Below are positions 32,479 to 42,542 of a DNA stretch of 64,000 bases, piece by piece. The notes under the pieces were generated by a model that saw only the letters and a program-made list of their open reading frames with translations, was not told the origin of the DNA and ran no database searches. The DNA is from Gammaproteobacteria bacterium (lineage in GTDB: Bacteria > Pseudomonadota > Gammaproteobacteria > Burkholderiales > Rhodocyclaceae): NCBI GenBank assembly GCA_029289265.1, contig JARFTX010000006.1:1-64000 (forward strand), given 5' to 3'. The position numbers and the translations under genes are program-made. Numbering within the stretch: position 1 is the first letter of the stretch; each line of letters starts with the position of its first letter.

Positions 32479-33657
32479 ATGGATTCCTCTCCCGCCACGC
32501 TACGCCCGCCACTCGAGCAGCCCGAGCGCGCGCGTGGCATTCGACGCACCACACTGGTGGCGATCTGCACCAACTCGGTGCTCGCGCTCGGGCAAGTGGT
32601 CGTCGGCATCTTCGCCAACGCCTTCAGTCTCGTCGCTGACGCCGCCCACACGCTGTCGGACCTCGTCACCGACTTCTTCGTGCTGCTCGCCGGCGAGCAA
32701 AGCGCACACCCAGCCGACCGCGACCACCCCTACGGCCACGGCCGCATCGAGACGGTCGCGACGCTGGTGCTCGGCGCCGTGCTGGCTGCGGTCGGCATCG
32801 GCTTTCTGTGGGCCTCGGGGGTGCGGCTGCAGGACATGGAGAATGCACCCCCGCTGCATCCGGTGGCGATGGCCATGGCCGTGGTCACGCTGATCGCCAA
32901 GGAAGGCCTGTTCCGCTACACGCTGGCCGCCGGCCGGCGCCTGAATGCGCCCGTGCTCGAGGCCAACGCCTGGCATGCCCGCTCGGACGCAGCCTCGTCG
33001 CTGGTGGTCGCCGTGGGCATCGGCGGCAGCCTCGCCGGCTACCCGTTTCTCGAGCCGCTCGCGGCCGCGGTGGTCGGCTTCATGATCCTCACGATGGGCC
33101 TGCGGATCGCCTGGAAATCGATGCGCGAGCTGATCGACACCGGGCTAGCGCCGGCCGAACTGGCGCGCCTCAGCAAGACAATCCGCGAGACCCCGGGGGT
33201 GATCGGCATGCACGACCTGCGTACCCGGCGCATGGCGGACCGGGTGCTGTGCGACACCCATGTGCAGGTAGACCCGCGCATCACCGTCTCGGAAGGCCAC
33301 CGCATCTCGGACGCGGTTTTCTTCCGTGTGCGCGACCGGCACCCCGAAGTGCGCGACGTGCTGGTGCACATCGATGCCGAGGACGACGGCACCATCGCGA
33401 ACGCGCCTCCGGCGCGGCTGCCCGAGCGCAGCGAGGTGCTTCAGACCGTCCGAACCCTGCTCGGCGACGGCGTCGAGGCGCCGCTGCGGGTACAGCTGCA
33501 CTACCTGGGCCAGCGGGTCGAGGCGGAGGTCGTGCTGCCGCCCGCGGCGTGGGGACAGCTCGATCCCGCCTCGCTGCAGCGGCGCGTCGATGCCCTGCTG
33601 GCCGAACGGCCGGAGTATCGTTCGATCAGCTTCTTCGTCGCCTTCGCACCAAAATGA
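32479..33657 (+). CDS. Cation diffusion facilitator metal transporter
   Basis: A 392-residue CDF-family exporter. Membrane-site residues are visible in DAAHTLSDLVTD (HxxxD/DxxxD in TM2) and HARSDAASS (TM5). There are about six transmembrane segments, then a C-terminal cytoplasmic metal-binding domain (HVQVDPRITVSEGH), extended by about 90 residues beyond the usual length. Such exporters remove Zn, Fe, Mn or Co; specificity cannot be read from sequence. It is divergent from the rhodanese gene by 43 bp, and 264 bp upstream of glnA. Confidence 0.88.
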   Translation: MDSSPATLRPPLEQPERARGIRRTTLVAICTNSVLALGQVVVGIFANAFSLVADAAHTLSDLVTDFFVLLAGEQSAHPADRDHPYGHGRIETVATLVLGAVLAAVGIGFLWASGVRLQDMENAPPLHPVAMAMAVVTLIAKEGLFRYTLAAGRRLNAPVLEANAWHARSDAASSLVVAVGIGGSLAGYPFLEPLAAAVVGFMILTMGLRIAWKSMRELIDTGLAPAELARLSKTIRETPGVIGMHDLRTRRMADRVLCDTHVQVDPRITVSEGHRISDAVFFRVRDRHPEVRDVLVHIDAEDDGTIANAPPARLPERSEVLQTVRTLLGDGVEAPLRVQLHYLGQRVEAEVVLPPAAWGQLDPASLQRRVDALLAERPEYRSISFFVAFAPK

Positions 33658-33675
33658 AGCTTGCCTCACCGCAGA

Positions 33676-33692
33676 TGCACAATTTTGGTGCG
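33676..33692 (+). promoter_or_regulatory. NtrC-binding site upstream of glnA
   Basis: TGCACAATTTTGGTGCG matches the NtrC dyad TGCAC-N7-GTGCA in arms and spacing. It lies about 150 bp upstream of the sigma-54 promoter, a normal enhancer distance. Confidence 0.65.
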
Positions 33693-33842
33693 TCGTGTCC
33701 GGCTGCCCACCGGGGCGACACCCGGAGCAATCCGCGTCCGGCGGACGTACCGCGCGGTGCCCGCTGACCTCCTGCGCGCCCGACGCGCGACGACGCGCCG
33801 TCCCTGCAGCCTATGGCACAATTCCGATCCGCCGCGCCCTGC

Positions 33843-33859
33843 TTGGCACGATTGCTGCT
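33843..33859 (+). promoter_or_regulatory. Sigma-54 promoter of glnA
   Basis: TTGGCACGATTGCTGCT fits the -24/-12 consensus TTGGCACGN4TTGCA with the invariant GG and GC elements 10 bp apart (one mismatch in TTGC). It lies 62 bp before the glnA start. With the NtrC site it predicts nitrogen-limitation control of glnA. Confidence 0.7.
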
Positions 33860-33921
33860 AAACCCGTCGCAACGGAAGATTCACCGTTGAACGCCATCGC
33901 CCCATCTCACCAGGAGTGAAT

Positions 33922-35331
33922 ATGAACGCCCAAGAAGTCATGAAGATGATCAAGGAGAACGAAGTCCGCTTCGTCGACCTTCGCTTCACCGATACCCGCG
34001 GCAAGGAGCAGCACGTCGGACTGCCGGTCTCGGCCTTCGAGGAAGAGCACTTCGAGCACGGCCACCCCTTCGACGGCTCCTCGATCGCCGGCTGGAAAGG
34101 CATCCAGGCCTCCGACATGATCCTGCTGCCGGAGGCGAGTTCCGCCTACATCGACCCCTTCTACGACGAGACGACGCTGGTGCTGACTTGCGACGTCATC
34201 GAGCCGTCCGACGGCAAGGGCTACGACCGCGACCCGCGCTCGATCGCCAAGCGCGCCGAGGCTTACCTGAAGAGCACCGGCATCGGCGACACCGCCTTCT
34301 TCGGCCCCGAACCCGAGTTCTTCATCTTCGACGCCGTCGAGTGGTCGGTCGACATGTCGGGCGTGTACAGCAAGATCATCTCGGAAGAGGCCGCCTGGTC
34401 CACCGCCGACAAGTTCGAAGGCGGCAACACCGGCCACCGTCCGCGCGTCAAGGGCGGCTACTTCCCGGTGCCGCCGGTCGACAGCCTCAACGACATCCGC
34501 GCCGCGATGGTGATCGCGCTCGAATCCTGCGGCATCCCGGTCGAGGTCCATCACCATGAGGTCGCGAACGCGGGCCAGTGCGAGATCGGCACCAAGTTCA
34601 ACACGCTCACCAAGCGCGCCGACTGGACCCAGGTGCTCAAGTACATCGTGCACAACGTCGCGCACCAGTACGGCAAGACCGCGACCTTCATGCCCAAGCC
34701 CATCGTCGGGGACAACGGCTCGGGCATGCACGTGCACCAGTCGATCTGGAAGGACGGCCAGAACCTTTTCGCCGGCAATGGCTACGCCGGGCTGTCGGAG
34801 CTCGCGCTGTACTACATCGGCGGCATCATCAAGCACGCGCGTGCGTTGAACGCGATCACCAACCCGGGCACCAACTCGTACAAGCGCCTGGTGCCCCACT
34901 ACGAAGCGCCGACCAAGCTCGCCTACTCGGCGCGCAACCGCTCGGCCTCGATCCGCATCCCCTACGTGGCGAACCCGAAGGGCCGCCGCATCGAGTCGCG
35001 CTTCCCGGATCCGCTGGCCAACCCCTATCTGTGCTTCGCCGCACTGATGATGGCGGGCCTCGATGGCATCCAGAACAAGATCCACCCGGGCGACCCGGCC
35101 GACAAGAACCTGTACGACCTGCCTCCGGAAGAAGACGCGAAGATCCCGACGGTGTGCACGAGCCTCGACCAGGCGCTGGAATCGCTCGACGCCGACCGCG
35201 AGTTCCTGACGCGCGGAGGCGTGTTCTCGAACGACTTCCTCGACGCCTACATCGAGCTGAAGATGGAAGAGGTCAATCGCCTGCGCGTCACCACGCACCC
35301 GGTCGAGTTCGACCTTTACTACAGCCTGTAA
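33922..35331 (+). CDS. glnA: Glutamine synthetase type I
   Basis: A 469-residue class I glutamine synthetase that assimilates ammonia into glutamine using ATP. Signatures: [23 protein letters not shown] (metal site), [29 protein letters not shown] and the adenylylation loop NLYDLPPEE. The ATG at 33922 follows AGGAG at 5 nt; an in-frame GTG 6 bases earlier lacks a site. It is controlled by the NtrC and sigma-54 sites upstream and closed by a strong terminator. It heads the glnA - DUF4124 - ntrB - ntrC cluster. Confidence 0.97.
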   Translation: MNAQEVMKMIKENEVRFVDLRFTDTRGKEQHVGLPVSAFEEEHFEHGHPFDGSSIAGWKGIQASDMILLPEASSAYIDPFYDETTLVLTCDVIEPSDGKGYDRDPRSIAKRAEAYLKSTGIGDTAFFGPEPEFFIFDAVEWSVDMSGVYSKIISEEAAWSTADKFEGGNTGHRPRVKGGYFPVPPVDSLNDIRAAMVIALESCGIPVEVHHHEVANAGQCEIGTKFNTLTKRADWTQVLKYIVHNVAHQYGKTATFMPKPIVGDNGSGMHVHQSIWKDGQNLFAGNGYAGLSELALYYIGGIIKHARALNAITNPGTNSYKRLVPHYEAPTKLAYSARNRSASIRIPYVANPKGRRIESRFPDPLANPYLCFAALMMAGLDGIQNKIHPGDPADKNLYDLPPEEDAKIPTVCTSLDQALESLDADREFLTRGGVFSNDFLDAYIELKMEEVNRLRVTTHPVEFDLYYSL

Positions 35332-35356
35332 TCGTTCCAGCGGCTGATGCGTTAAG

Positions 35357-35386
35357 AAGGGACGGGCATTGCCCGTCCCTTTTTTA
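35357..35386 (+). terminator. Rho-independent terminator of glnA
   Basis: GGGACGGGC (359-367 of the 35,000s), loop ATT, GCCCGTCCC (35371-35379), then seven T residues. A preceding AA can extend the stem. It separates glnA from the ntrBC genes, which therefore need their own promoter. Confidence 0.92.
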
Positions 35387-35458
35387 TCGGGTCTAATGCA
35401 AGAGACATCCCGGCGCTGGCCGCCGCTTGCGCGTTGTTACAGGAGCAGTCCCGAAGTC

Positions 35459-35989
35459 ATGAGGTTCGCGCTCATCGCCGCCATGGTCGCTGCACTCTCC
35501 GTACCGGCCCCGGCTTGGTCGGATGTCTTCAAGTGCGTCGACGCCGAAGGCCGCATCACCTATACGAACACCCCCGGCACACCTGGGCGCTGCGAGCGCA
35601 TGAGCCAGGACCAGCCCGTCTCCTCGGTGCCGGCACCGCGGCCCAGAACGCCGGGTGCCGAGCCAGCATCGCCCGCCAGCCCGGCCAGTTTTCCGCGTGT
35701 CAGCCCCGATGCGCAGCGTGCCCGGGACGACACGCGTCGTCAGATTCTCGAGAAGGAACTCGCTGACGAAGAGGCTTCGCTCGCCCAGGCCCGCGAGACG
35801 CTGGCCGCCGAGGAGACCCGCGATGCGCCGGAAGACCGCAATATTCGCCGCACCGGCCCGGACGGTCGAAGCTACTCGTCGATCAACGTCGAGAAGATGG
35901 AAGCGCGCCTGCAGCCCTTCCGCGACAAGGTCGAACTACACCAGCGCAACGTCGAAGCCCTGCAGCGCGAGCTCCGAAGTCTCAGATAG
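35459..35989 (+). CDS. Secreted DUF4124 protein
   Basis: A 176-residue protein with an Sec signal peptide (residues 1-20, cleavage after PAWS). A DUF4124 motif (VFKCVDAEGRITYTNTPG) with two cysteines follows, then a proline-rich linker and a C-terminal coiled coil (about 100-176, EKELADEEASLAQARE). It is likely periplasmic, of unknown function. This gene commonly lies between glnA and ntrB in Rhodocyclales. AGGAG is 13 nt upstream, a wide spacing. Confidence 0.8.
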   Translation: MRFALIAAMVAALSVPAPAWSDVFKCVDAEGRITYTNTPGTPGRCERMSQDQPVSSVPAPRPRTPGAEPASPASPASFPRVSPDAQRARDDTRRQILEKELADEEASLAQARETLAAEETRDAPEDRNIRRTGPDGRSYSSINVEKMEARLQPFRDKVELHQRNVEALQRELRSLR

Positions 35990-36046
35990 ACTCATGCCGT
36001 TGGCGCGGATATTGCTTTTTGCCTGCAAACCCATCCGCGCACGAGC

Positions 36047-37117
36047 ATGAACAAGACCCCGCACACATCGACCGCCGGCGGCCCCTTCGCAGGACTGGAT
36101 CTACTGTCCTCAGCCGTGGTGCTGCTCGACGGCCGCATGGTGATCCGCTACGTGAACGCCGGGGCCGAGAATCTTTTTGCCATGAGCCAGCGCAAGCTGG
36201 TCGGGGCGCCGCTCTCGCGGCTGCTGGGCAAATCACACGGGCTGGAGGCGGCGCTGCAGAGCGCGCTGACGACCAACTGGAGCTACACCGGCCAGAACCT
36301 GAAAGTGGTCCGGCACGATGCCGACCCCTTGCACCTCGACTGCACGGTGAGCCCGGTCGAATCGTCCGAGGCCCGCTTGCTGCTCGAGTTCCGGCCGATC
36401 GACGCGCAGCTTCGCGTCGCCCGCGAGGAACAGCTGCTGCAGCAGCAGCAGGCGAGCCGCGAGCTGATCCGCAATCTGGCGCACGAGATCAAGAACCCGC
36501 TGGGCGGAATCCGCGGCTCAGCGCAGCTGCTCGAACGCGAGCTGTCCGATCCGCTGCTGCGCGAGTACACGGAAGTCATCATTGCCGAAGCCGACCGCCT
36601 GCAGGACCTGATGAACCGCATGCTGAGCGCCCACTGCGTGATGCGGCCCGGGCCGCTCAACATCCACGACGTGCTCGAGCGGGTACGCCGCCTCGTCGTC
36701 GCCGAGTACCCCGAGCTCACAATCAGCCGTGACTACGACACCAGCCTGCCCGAGCTCACCGCCGACCGCGAGCAGCTCATTCAGGCCATCCTCAACATCA
36801 CGCGCAACGCCGCCCAGGCCCTGCAGGGCAGCGGCCAGGTGATCTTCCGCACCCGCGTCGCCCGTCAGGTCACGCTCGCGAAGCGACGCTTCAGACTGGC
36901 ATTGGAATTGCAAGTCATCGACAACGGCCCCGGCATTCCGGATGAGATTCGCGATCGGATCTTCTATCCGCTGGTCTCGGGGCGGGAAGGTGGAAGCGGA
37001 CTGGGCCTGTCTCTCGCCCAGAGCTTCGTGGAGCAGCATCACGGCATGATCGAGGTGGACAGCCGCCCCGGCCATACCTGCTTCACGATTCTGCTGCCGA
37101 TTTCGGATCGCGCCTGA
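36047..37117 (+). CDS. glnL: Nitrogen regulation sensor kinase NtrB
   Basis: A 356-residue cytoplasmic histidine kinase. The N-terminal PAS domain spans about residues 18-125, the phosphoacceptor helix is NLAHEIKNPLGGIRGSAQLLE, and the ATPase motifs are NITRNAAQAL (N box), DNGPGIP (G1) and GSGLGLS (G2). Together with PII it phosphorylates NtrC when nitrogen is scarce. The ntrC gene follows after 40 bp with an NtrC-like site in the gap. Confidence 0.95.
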   Translation: MNKTPHTSTAGGPFAGLDLLSSAVVLLDGRMVIRYVNAGAENLFAMSQRKLVGAPLSRLLGKSHGLEAALQSALTTNWSYTGQNLKVVRHDADPLHLDCTVSPVESSEARLLLEFRPIDAQLRVAREEQLLQQQQASRELIRNLAHEIKNPLGGIRGSAQLLERELSDPLLREYTEVIIAEADRLQDLMNRMLSAHCVMRPGPLNIHDVLERVRRLVVAEYPELTISRDYDTSLPELTADREQLIQAILNITRNAAQALQGSGQVIFRTRVARQVTLAKRRFRLALELQVIDNGPGIPDEIRDRIFYPLVSGREGGSGLGLSLAQSFVEQHHGMIEVDSRPGHTCFTILLPISDRA

Positions 37118-37133
37118 TCGCTCGAGATCGTTG

Positions 37134-37150
37134 CGCACCATTTTAGTGCA
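37134..37150 (-). promoter_or_regulatory. NtrC-like binding site in the ntrB-ntrC gap
   Basis: On the minus strand TGCACTAAAATGGTGCG matches the NtrC dyad (TGCAC-N7-GTGC). It ends 7 bp before the ntrC ATG, a position suited to autorepression or local control of ntrC. Confidence 0.55.
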
Positions 37151-37157
37151 TGCCCGT

Positions 37158-38585
37158 ATGAACACAGTCTGGATCGTAGACGACGACCGCTCCATCCGCT
37201 GGGTGCTTGAAAAGGCGCTGAGCCGCGAGAACATCGCCCACGAAAGCTTCGCCTCGGCCAACGACGCACTGGCGGCGTTGGAGACCGCGGCGCAACCGCC
37301 CAAGGTGCTGTTGTCGGACATCCGCATGCCGGGCGAGTCGGGCCTGGCGCTGCTCAGCCGCGTCAAGGCGATCTACCCCGACCTGCCGGTCATCATCATG
37401 ACCGCCTACTCGGACCTCGACAGCGCCGTCTCGGCCTTCCAGGGCGGCGCCTTCGAGTACCTGCCCAAGCCCTTCGACGTCGATCAGGCCGTGGCGCTGG
37501 TGCGCCGCGCCATCGAGCAGAGCGCGCACCAGGCCGGTGCGCCGGCCGAGGCGACCGTCGCACCCGAGATCCTCGGCCAGGCGCCGTCGATGCAGGAGGT
37601 ATTCCGCGCGATCGGGCGCCTGTCGCACTCGCACGCAACGGTGCTGATCAACGGCGAGTCGGGCAGCGGCAAGGAACTGGTCGCGCGCGCGCTGCACCGC
37701 CACAGCCCGCGCCGGGACGCCCCGTTCATCGCGATCAACACCGCGGCGATCCCGCGCGACCTGCTCGAGTCCGAGCTCTTCGGCCACGAGCGTGGCGCCT
37801 TCACCGGCGCGGCGGCCCTGCGCCGAGGCCGCTTCGAGCAGGCCGAGGGCGGCACGCTCTTCCTCGACGAGATCGGCGACATGCCCGCCGAGCTGCAGAC
37901 GCGGCTGCTGCGCGTGCTCTCCGACGGGCACTTCTACCGCGTCGGCGGCCAGCAGCCGATCCGCGCCAACGTCCGCGTGATCGCCGCGACCCACCAGGAC
38001 CTCGACGAGCGCGTGCGCAAGGGCCTGTTTCGCGAGGACCTGTTCCACCGCCTCAACGTGATCCGGCTGCGCCTGCCGCCACTGCGCGAGCGGCGCGAGG
38101 ACATCCCCATCCTGGTCCGCCACTTCCTGCAGAAGAGCGCCAAGGAGCTCGACGTCGAGGCGAAGCGCATCTCCGACGCGGCGATCAAGTACCTGCAGCA
38201 GCAACCGTTTCCCGGCAACGTGCGTCAGCTCGAGAACGTCTGCCACTGGCTCACCGTGATGGCGCCGGGCCAGACCGTGGAGGTCGCCGATCTCCCGCCG
38301 GAGCTGCGCGAGCAGGCACCCGCCGACGCCCCGGCATCGGCCTGGACGGGCGGGCTCGCGGCCGAAGCCGAGCGCCTGTTCGCGAGCACCCCGGGCGGCG
38401 TGTTCGAGACGCTCAGCAACGAGTTCGAGCGCACCGTGATCCGCCGCGCGCTGGCGACCACCGGCGGGCGGCGCATCGAGGCCGCCCAGTTGCTCGGCAT
38501 CGGTCGCAACACCATCACGCGCAAGATCCAGGAGCTGGGGATCGACGACGGTCGCCATCCGACGCTCGAGAGCGACGGCGAGTAA
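37158..38585 (+). CDS. glnG: Nitrogen regulator NtrC (sigma-54 activator)
   Basis: A 475-residue response regulator. The receiver has phosphoacceptor Asp in LLSDIRMPGESG and the acidic pair VDDD. The AAA+ domain carries GESGSGKE, the sigma-54 contact loop GAFTGA and LFLDEIGDMP. The C-terminal Fis-type HTH ends in NTITRKIQELGID. It binds the NtrC sites seen at 33676 and 37134 and activates sigma-54 promoters such as glnA. The ATG at 37158 was chosen; an earlier in-frame start would add nine residues overlapping the NtrC site. Confidence 0.96.
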   Translation: MNTVWIVDDDRSIRWVLEKALSRENIAHESFASANDALAALETAAQPPKVLLSDIRMPGESGLALLSRVKAIYPDLPVIIMTAYSDLDSAVSAFQGGAFEYLPKPFDVDQAVALVRRAIEQSAHQAGAPAEATVAPEILGQAPSMQEVFRAIGRLSHSHATVLINGESGSGKELVARALHRHSPRRDAPFIAINTAAIPRDLLESELFGHERGAFTGAAALRRGRFEQAEGGTLFLDEIGDMPAELQTRLLRVLSDGHFYRVGGQQPIRANVRVIAATHQDLDERVRKGLFREDLFHRLNVIRLRLPPLRERREDIPILVRHFLQKSAKELDVEAKRISDAAIKYLQQQPFPGNVRQLENVCHWLTVMAPGQTVEVADLPPELREQAPADAPASAWTGGLAAEAERLFASTPGGVFETLSNEFERTVIRRALATTGGRRIEAAQLLGIGRNTITRKIQELGIDDGRHPTLESDGE

Positions 38586-38668
38586 GCGCCTCCGCCGGGC
38601 CGGCGTGCGCCCCGGGGTGGGCGCACTTGGGCGATAATGCCGTTTTTATCGACCCCGGATCGAGCCGC

Positions 38669-39478
38669 ATGACCCCGGCAAGCCCTCCCTCCTTCCTCGA
38701 CCGGGCGGCGATCGCCCGCCACCTGGGCGCCCTGGCCGCCGATTTCGAGTTCGCCATTGTTGGCGAGTGCACCTCGACCAACAGCGCCCTGCTCGATGCG
38801 CCCCCACCCGACGACGGGCGCATCCACGTGCTGGTCGCCGAGCACCAGAGCGCGGGCCGAGGCCGGCGCGGGCGGCAGTGGCAGTCGTGGCCCGGCGCGA
38901 GCCTCACCTTCTCGGCGCTGTGGCGATTCCCCGCCGGCGCGCCGGTGCCGGCCGGGCTGTCGCTGGTGGCGGGGCTGGCGGTCGCCCGCACGCTCGAAGA
39001 CCTGGGCGTCGCCGGCGTCCAGCTCAAATGGCCCAACGACGTGCTGGTGCACGGCACCAAGCTCGCCGGCATCCTGGTCGAGCTGCTGCCCGGCCGAGGA
39101 CGCACGCCCGCCGCGGTGATCGGCATCGGGCTCAACCTCGCCCTGCCGCCGGACGCCGAGATTCCGGATCAGCCGGCCGCCACCGACCTCGCCCGTCTGC
39201 TCGGCGTGCCACCCGACCGCGACCGGCTGCTCGCGCGCCTGCTCGCCGACCTGCACGCGCTGCTCGGCACCTACGCCCAGGCCGGCTTCCCGGCACTGCG
39301 CGGCGCCTGGGAGCAGCGCAATGCCCATGCCGGCCTGCCCGTCACGGTAAGCGGCGAAGGCGTGGCGATTTCCGGCGAGTGCGCCGGCGTCGACACCGAC
39401 GGCGCGCTGCTGGTGCGCAGCGACACGGGGCTGCAGCGCATCCTGTCGGGCGAAGTCTCGCTGCGGGTCGCTGGATGA
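38669..39478 (+). CDS. birA: Biotin-[acetyl-CoA carboxylase] ligase (no HTH)
   Basis: A 269-residue biotin protein ligase. The biotinyl-AMP loop reads GRGRRGRQW, followed by LKWPNDVLV and KLAGILVE, with a C-terminal SH3-like domain. The N-terminal DNA-binding domain of bifunctional BirA is absent, so it only charges biotin onto carrier proteins. The start chosen is ATG 38669; a frame from 38627 extends into the promoter region. Its stop overlaps the coaX start (ATGA). Confidence 0.92.
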   Translation: MTPASPPSFLDRAAIARHLGALAADFEFAIVGECTSTNSALLDAPPPDDGRIHVLVAEHQSAGRGRRGRQWQSWPGASLTFSALWRFPAGAPVPAGLSLVAGLAVARTLEDLGVAGVQLKWPNDVLVHGTKLAGILVELLPGRGRTPAAVIGIGLNLALPPDAEIPDQPAATDLARLLGVPPDRDRLLARLLADLHALLGTYAQAGFPALRGAWEQRNAHAGLPVTVSGEGVAISGECAGVDTDGALLVRSDTGLQRILSGEVSLRVAG

Positions 39479-40215
39479 TTCTGCTGCTGGACGCGGGCAA
39501 TACGCGCATCAAGTGGGGAATCGTCGGGCATGACGGCCGCTGGCAGGCCGAAGGCGCTCTGCCGACCGCCGAGTTCGCCCGGCTCGCCGAGGTCGTGCGC
39601 GATCAACCGGGCCTAGTCCGCGTGTTCGGCGCCAACGTCGCCGGCACCGCAGTCGGCGCCGGCATCGCCCAGTCGCTGGGCGGCACGCTCCCTCCCCCTG
39701 AGTGGCTGCGGGCAACGCCCGAGTGCTGCGGCGTGCGCAATCTCTACGAAGACCCGACCCAACTCGGTGCCGACCGCTGGGCGGCCCTGATCGGCGCGCA
39801 TGCGCTGCTGGGCGGCGCCTGCCTGGTGGTCACCGCCGGCACGGCGACGACGATCGACGTGCTGGCCGCCGACGGCTGCTTTCGCGGCGGGCTGATCCTG
39901 CCCGGCGAGGCGCTGATGCGGCGCGCGCTCGCGCGTGACACCGCCGGACTGCCGTTCGCCGAGGGTCGCGTCGAGCCTCTGCCGCGCCGCACGGCCGATG
40001 CGATCGCGAGCGGCTGCGCGCTCGCCCAGGCCGGCGCCGTCGAGCGGATGTTCCGCCACGTCGCCGCCGAGCCCGGCGCGCGCTGCGTGCTCAACGGCGG
40101 TGCGGCCGCGGGCATCGAGCCGCTGCTCGACATCCCGCTCGTGCGCATCGACAACCTCGTCCTCAAGGGGCTCGCCGTCGCGGCCGGGTACGCCCCGCCC
40201 GGCGACAGGGCATAA
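39475..40215 (+). CDS. coaX: Type III pantothenate kinase
   Basis: A 246-residue ASKHA-fold kinase for the first step of CoA synthesis. Phosphate 1 motif DAGNTRIKWG, LGADRWAALIGA and TAGTATTIDV are all present. ATGA overlap with birA gives translational coupling. Together with coaE 2.3 kb downstream, two CoA genes lie in this block. Confidence 0.94.
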   Translation: MILLLDAGNTRIKWGIVGHDGRWQAEGALPTAEFARLAEVVRDQPGLVRVFGANVAGTAVGAGIAQSLGGTLPPPEWLRATPECCGVRNLYEDPTQLGADRWAALIGAHALLGGACLVVTAGTATTIDVLAADGCFRGGLILPGEALMRRALARDTAGLPFAEGRVEPLPRRTADAIASGCALAQAGAVERMFRHVAAEPGARCVLNGGAAAGIEPLLDIPLVRIDNLVLKGLAVAAGYAPPGDRA

Positions 40216-40290
40216 TCGCGCCGAACGAGCCTCGACCGATTTCGAAAACACGGCGCGCGCCGGCAAGGCCGCGCCCAGGGAGACCACGAC

Positions 40291-41658
40291 ATGACCGAAC
40301 CGACCCGCATCCTGCTCGACGAGAACGAGATCCCGACCCACTGGTACAACGTGGTCGCCGACATGGCGAATCCGCCGGCGCCGCCGCTCGGACCCGACGG
40401 CAAGCCGGTCGGCCCCGAGCAGATGCTGGCGATCTTCCCGCCGCAGATCCTCGAGCAGGAGATGAGCGCCGAGCGCTGGATCCCGATCCCCGACGAAGTA
40501 CGCGACATCTACCGCATCTGGCGCCCCAGTCCGCTGATGCGCGCGGTGCGGCTCGAGAAGGCGCTCGGCACGCCGGCCAAGATCTTCTTCAAGTACGAGG
40601 GCGTCTCGCCGGCCGGCTCGCACAAGCCCAACTCGGCCGTGCCGCAGGCCTTCTACAACCGTGAGGCGGGTGTCAAACGGCTCACCACCGAGACCGGCGC
40701 CGGCCAGTGGGGCTCGTCGATCTCGTTCGCCGGCCAGATGTTCGGGCTCGAGGTGCGTGTGTACATGGTGAAGGTGAGCTACCACCAGAAGCCGTACCGC
40801 CGCATGATGATGCAGACCTGGGGCGCCGAGGTGTTCGCCAGCCCCTCCGAGCACACCCAGACCGGCCGCACGCTGCTCGCCGCCGACCCCGACAACCCCG
40901 GCTCGCTCGGCATCGCGATCTCGGAGGCCGTGGAAGAGGCCGCGGGGCGCCCCGACACCAATTACACGCTCGGCTCGGTGCTCAACCACGTGCTGCTGCA
41001 CCAGACCGTGATCGGGCTCGAGGCGAAGAAGCAGTTCGACAAGATCGGCCTCTACCCCGACGTGATCCTCGGCCCCTGCGGCGGCGGCTCGAGCTTCGGC
41101 GGCATGGCCTTCCCCTTCCTGGCCGACCAGGCGGCCGGCGACAAGCGCGCCGAGCGGCTGCGCTGCGTCGCGGTCGAACCGACCTCGTGCCCGACGCTGA
41201 CCAAGGGCCAGTACGCCTACGACTTCGGCGACGCCTCCGGCTTCACGCCGCTGATGAAGATGTACACGCTCGGCCACGACTTCATGCCGCCCGGCATCCA
41301 TGCCGGCGGGCTGCGCTATCACGGCGACTCGCCGCTGGTCTCGCAGCTCTACCACGAGGGCCGGCTCGAGGCAGTCGCCGTCGCGCAACTGCCGACCTTC
41401 GAGGCGGGCGTGCTGTTCGCGCGCAGCGAAGGCATCATCCCCGCACCCGAGTCCTGCCACGCGATCCGCGCCGCAATCGACGAGGCGCTCGCCTGCAAGG
41501 CGACCGGCGAGCCGCGCGTGATCCTGTTCAACCTGACCGGTCACGGCCACTTCGACATGAGCGCCTACGAGCGCTTCTTCTCCGGTCAGCTTGAGAACTA
41601 CGACTACCCGGCCGAAGCGGCGGCCGCCTCGCTCGCGCACCTGCCCAAGGTCGGCTGA
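40291..41658 (+). CDS. TrpB2-type tryptophan synthase beta chain
   Basis: A 455-residue PLP enzyme of the TrpB2 branch. The PLP lysine sits in AGSHKPNSA, followed by [10 protein letters not shown] and the phosphate loop [11 protein letters not shown]. It has the longer N-terminus of TrpB2 compared with TrpB1 and no trpA beside it. TrpB2 enzymes condense indole and serine (or use O-phosphoserine) without strong TrpA dependence. Lone trpB2 genes probably salvage indole; this is family knowledge rather than evidence here. Confidence 0.9.
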   Translation: MTEPTRILLDENEIPTHWYNVVADMANPPAPPLGPDGKPVGPEQMLAIFPPQILEQEMSAERWIPIPDEVRDIYRIWRPSPLMRAVRLEKALGTPAKIFFKYEGVSPAGSHKPNSAVPQAFYNREAGVKRLTTETGAGQWGSSISFAGQMFGLEVRVYMVKVSYHQKPYRRMMMQTWGAEVFASPSEHTQTGRTLLAADPDNPGSLGIAISEAVEEAAGRPDTNYTLGSVLNHVLLHQTVIGLEAKKQFDKIGLYPDVILGPCGGGSSFGGMAFPFLADQAAGDKRAERLRCVAVEPTSCPTLTKGQYAYDFGDASGFTPLMKMYTLGHDFMPPGIHAGGLRYHGDSPLVSQLYHEGRLEAVAVAQLPTFEAGVLFARSEGIIPAPESCHAIRAAIDEALACKATGEPRVILFNLTGHGHFDMSAYERFFSGQLENYDYPAEAAAASLAHLPKVG

Positions 41659-41708
41659 ACGACGAGCGGCGCAGATGACGCAGCCCCCACGCGACCAACG
41701 CTGAAGCC

Positions 41709-42542
41709 ATGCCGGTGCTGCGCCTGCTCTTCGTCGTGCTGCTCGTGCTCAACCTGCTCGCGCTCGCCGCCGGTCAGGGCTGGTTCGGTCCATCGCAGCC
41801 GCGCGGCGAGCCCGAGCGACTGACCAACCAGATCGAGCCCGACGCGATCATCCTGGTGAGCGGCGTGCCCGCTCCCGCCCCCGTGGAGCGCCGGCCGGCG
41901 CGGGCCGAGTCGCCGACGCGTCGCGAAACGGCGCGCCCTTCCGGCGAGACGGCGCCCCGCCCGTCGGAAACAGCCCAGCCGATGCAAGCCGAGCGCGCAT
42001 CCGAGCCGCAGGGCGCGCCCACGCCGGAAAGTCTCATCCCTGAACGGCTGGCCGAGACGGGCGTTGAAGCGCGCCCTGGGGCCGCGGCATCGACCTGCAT
42101 CGCCTATGCCGAGCTCGACGAACCCCGCGCCCACGCGATCGAGCAAGTGGCCCGCATGATCGCCCCCGCCGTCAGCGCGCGGCGCGTCGAGAGCGACACG
42201 CCTACGAGCTGGTGGGTGCGCATGCCGCCGGCCGCATCGCGCTCAGCCGCCGAGGAGCGGGTGCGCGACCTGCGCAATCTGGGCGTTCGCGACCTCTTCA
42301 TCGTGCGCGAGGAAGGCCCGCACCAGTTCGCGATCTCGCTCGGGCTGTTCCGCACCGAAAGCCGCGCCCAGCAGCATCTGGAGGACTTGCGCGCCCGGCG
42401 CGTGAACGGCGCAGAGATCCTGCCCCGTCTGCCCGGCACGGTCCGGCTCGAGATCCGTTTTCCCGGCACCGAGCGCGAGCGCCTGCTCGCCACGCTCGAC
42501 TCGGAGTTCGCCGCCCTGTCTTACGAGGAGTGCGCCCCTTGA
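41709..42542 (+). CDS. SPOR-like membrane-anchored protein
   Basis: A 277-residue protein with an N-terminal membrane segment (LRLLFVVLLVLNLLALAAG). A long Pro/Arg/Glu-rich linker spans about 50-125, and a C-terminal domain of about 75 residues (WWVRMPP...EERVRDLRNLGVRDLFIV...ISLGLFRTESRAQQHL) reads like a SPOR repeat. SPOR domains bind denuded septal peptidoglycan, which fits the nearby zapD. Its TGA overlaps the TTG start of coaE. Confidence 0.75.
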   Translation: MPVLRLLFVVLLVLNLLALAAGQGWFGPSQPRGEPERLTNQIEPDAIILVSGVPAPAPVERRPARAESPTRRETARPSGETAPRPSETAQPMQAERASEPQGAPTPESLIPERLAETGVEARPGAAASTCIAYAELDEPRAHAIEQVARMIAPAVSARRVESDTPTSWWVRMPPAASRSAAEERVRDLRNLGVRDLFIVREEGPHQFAISLGLFRTESRAQQHLEDLRARRVNGAEILPRLPGTVRLEIRFPGTERERLLATLDSEFAALSYEECAP

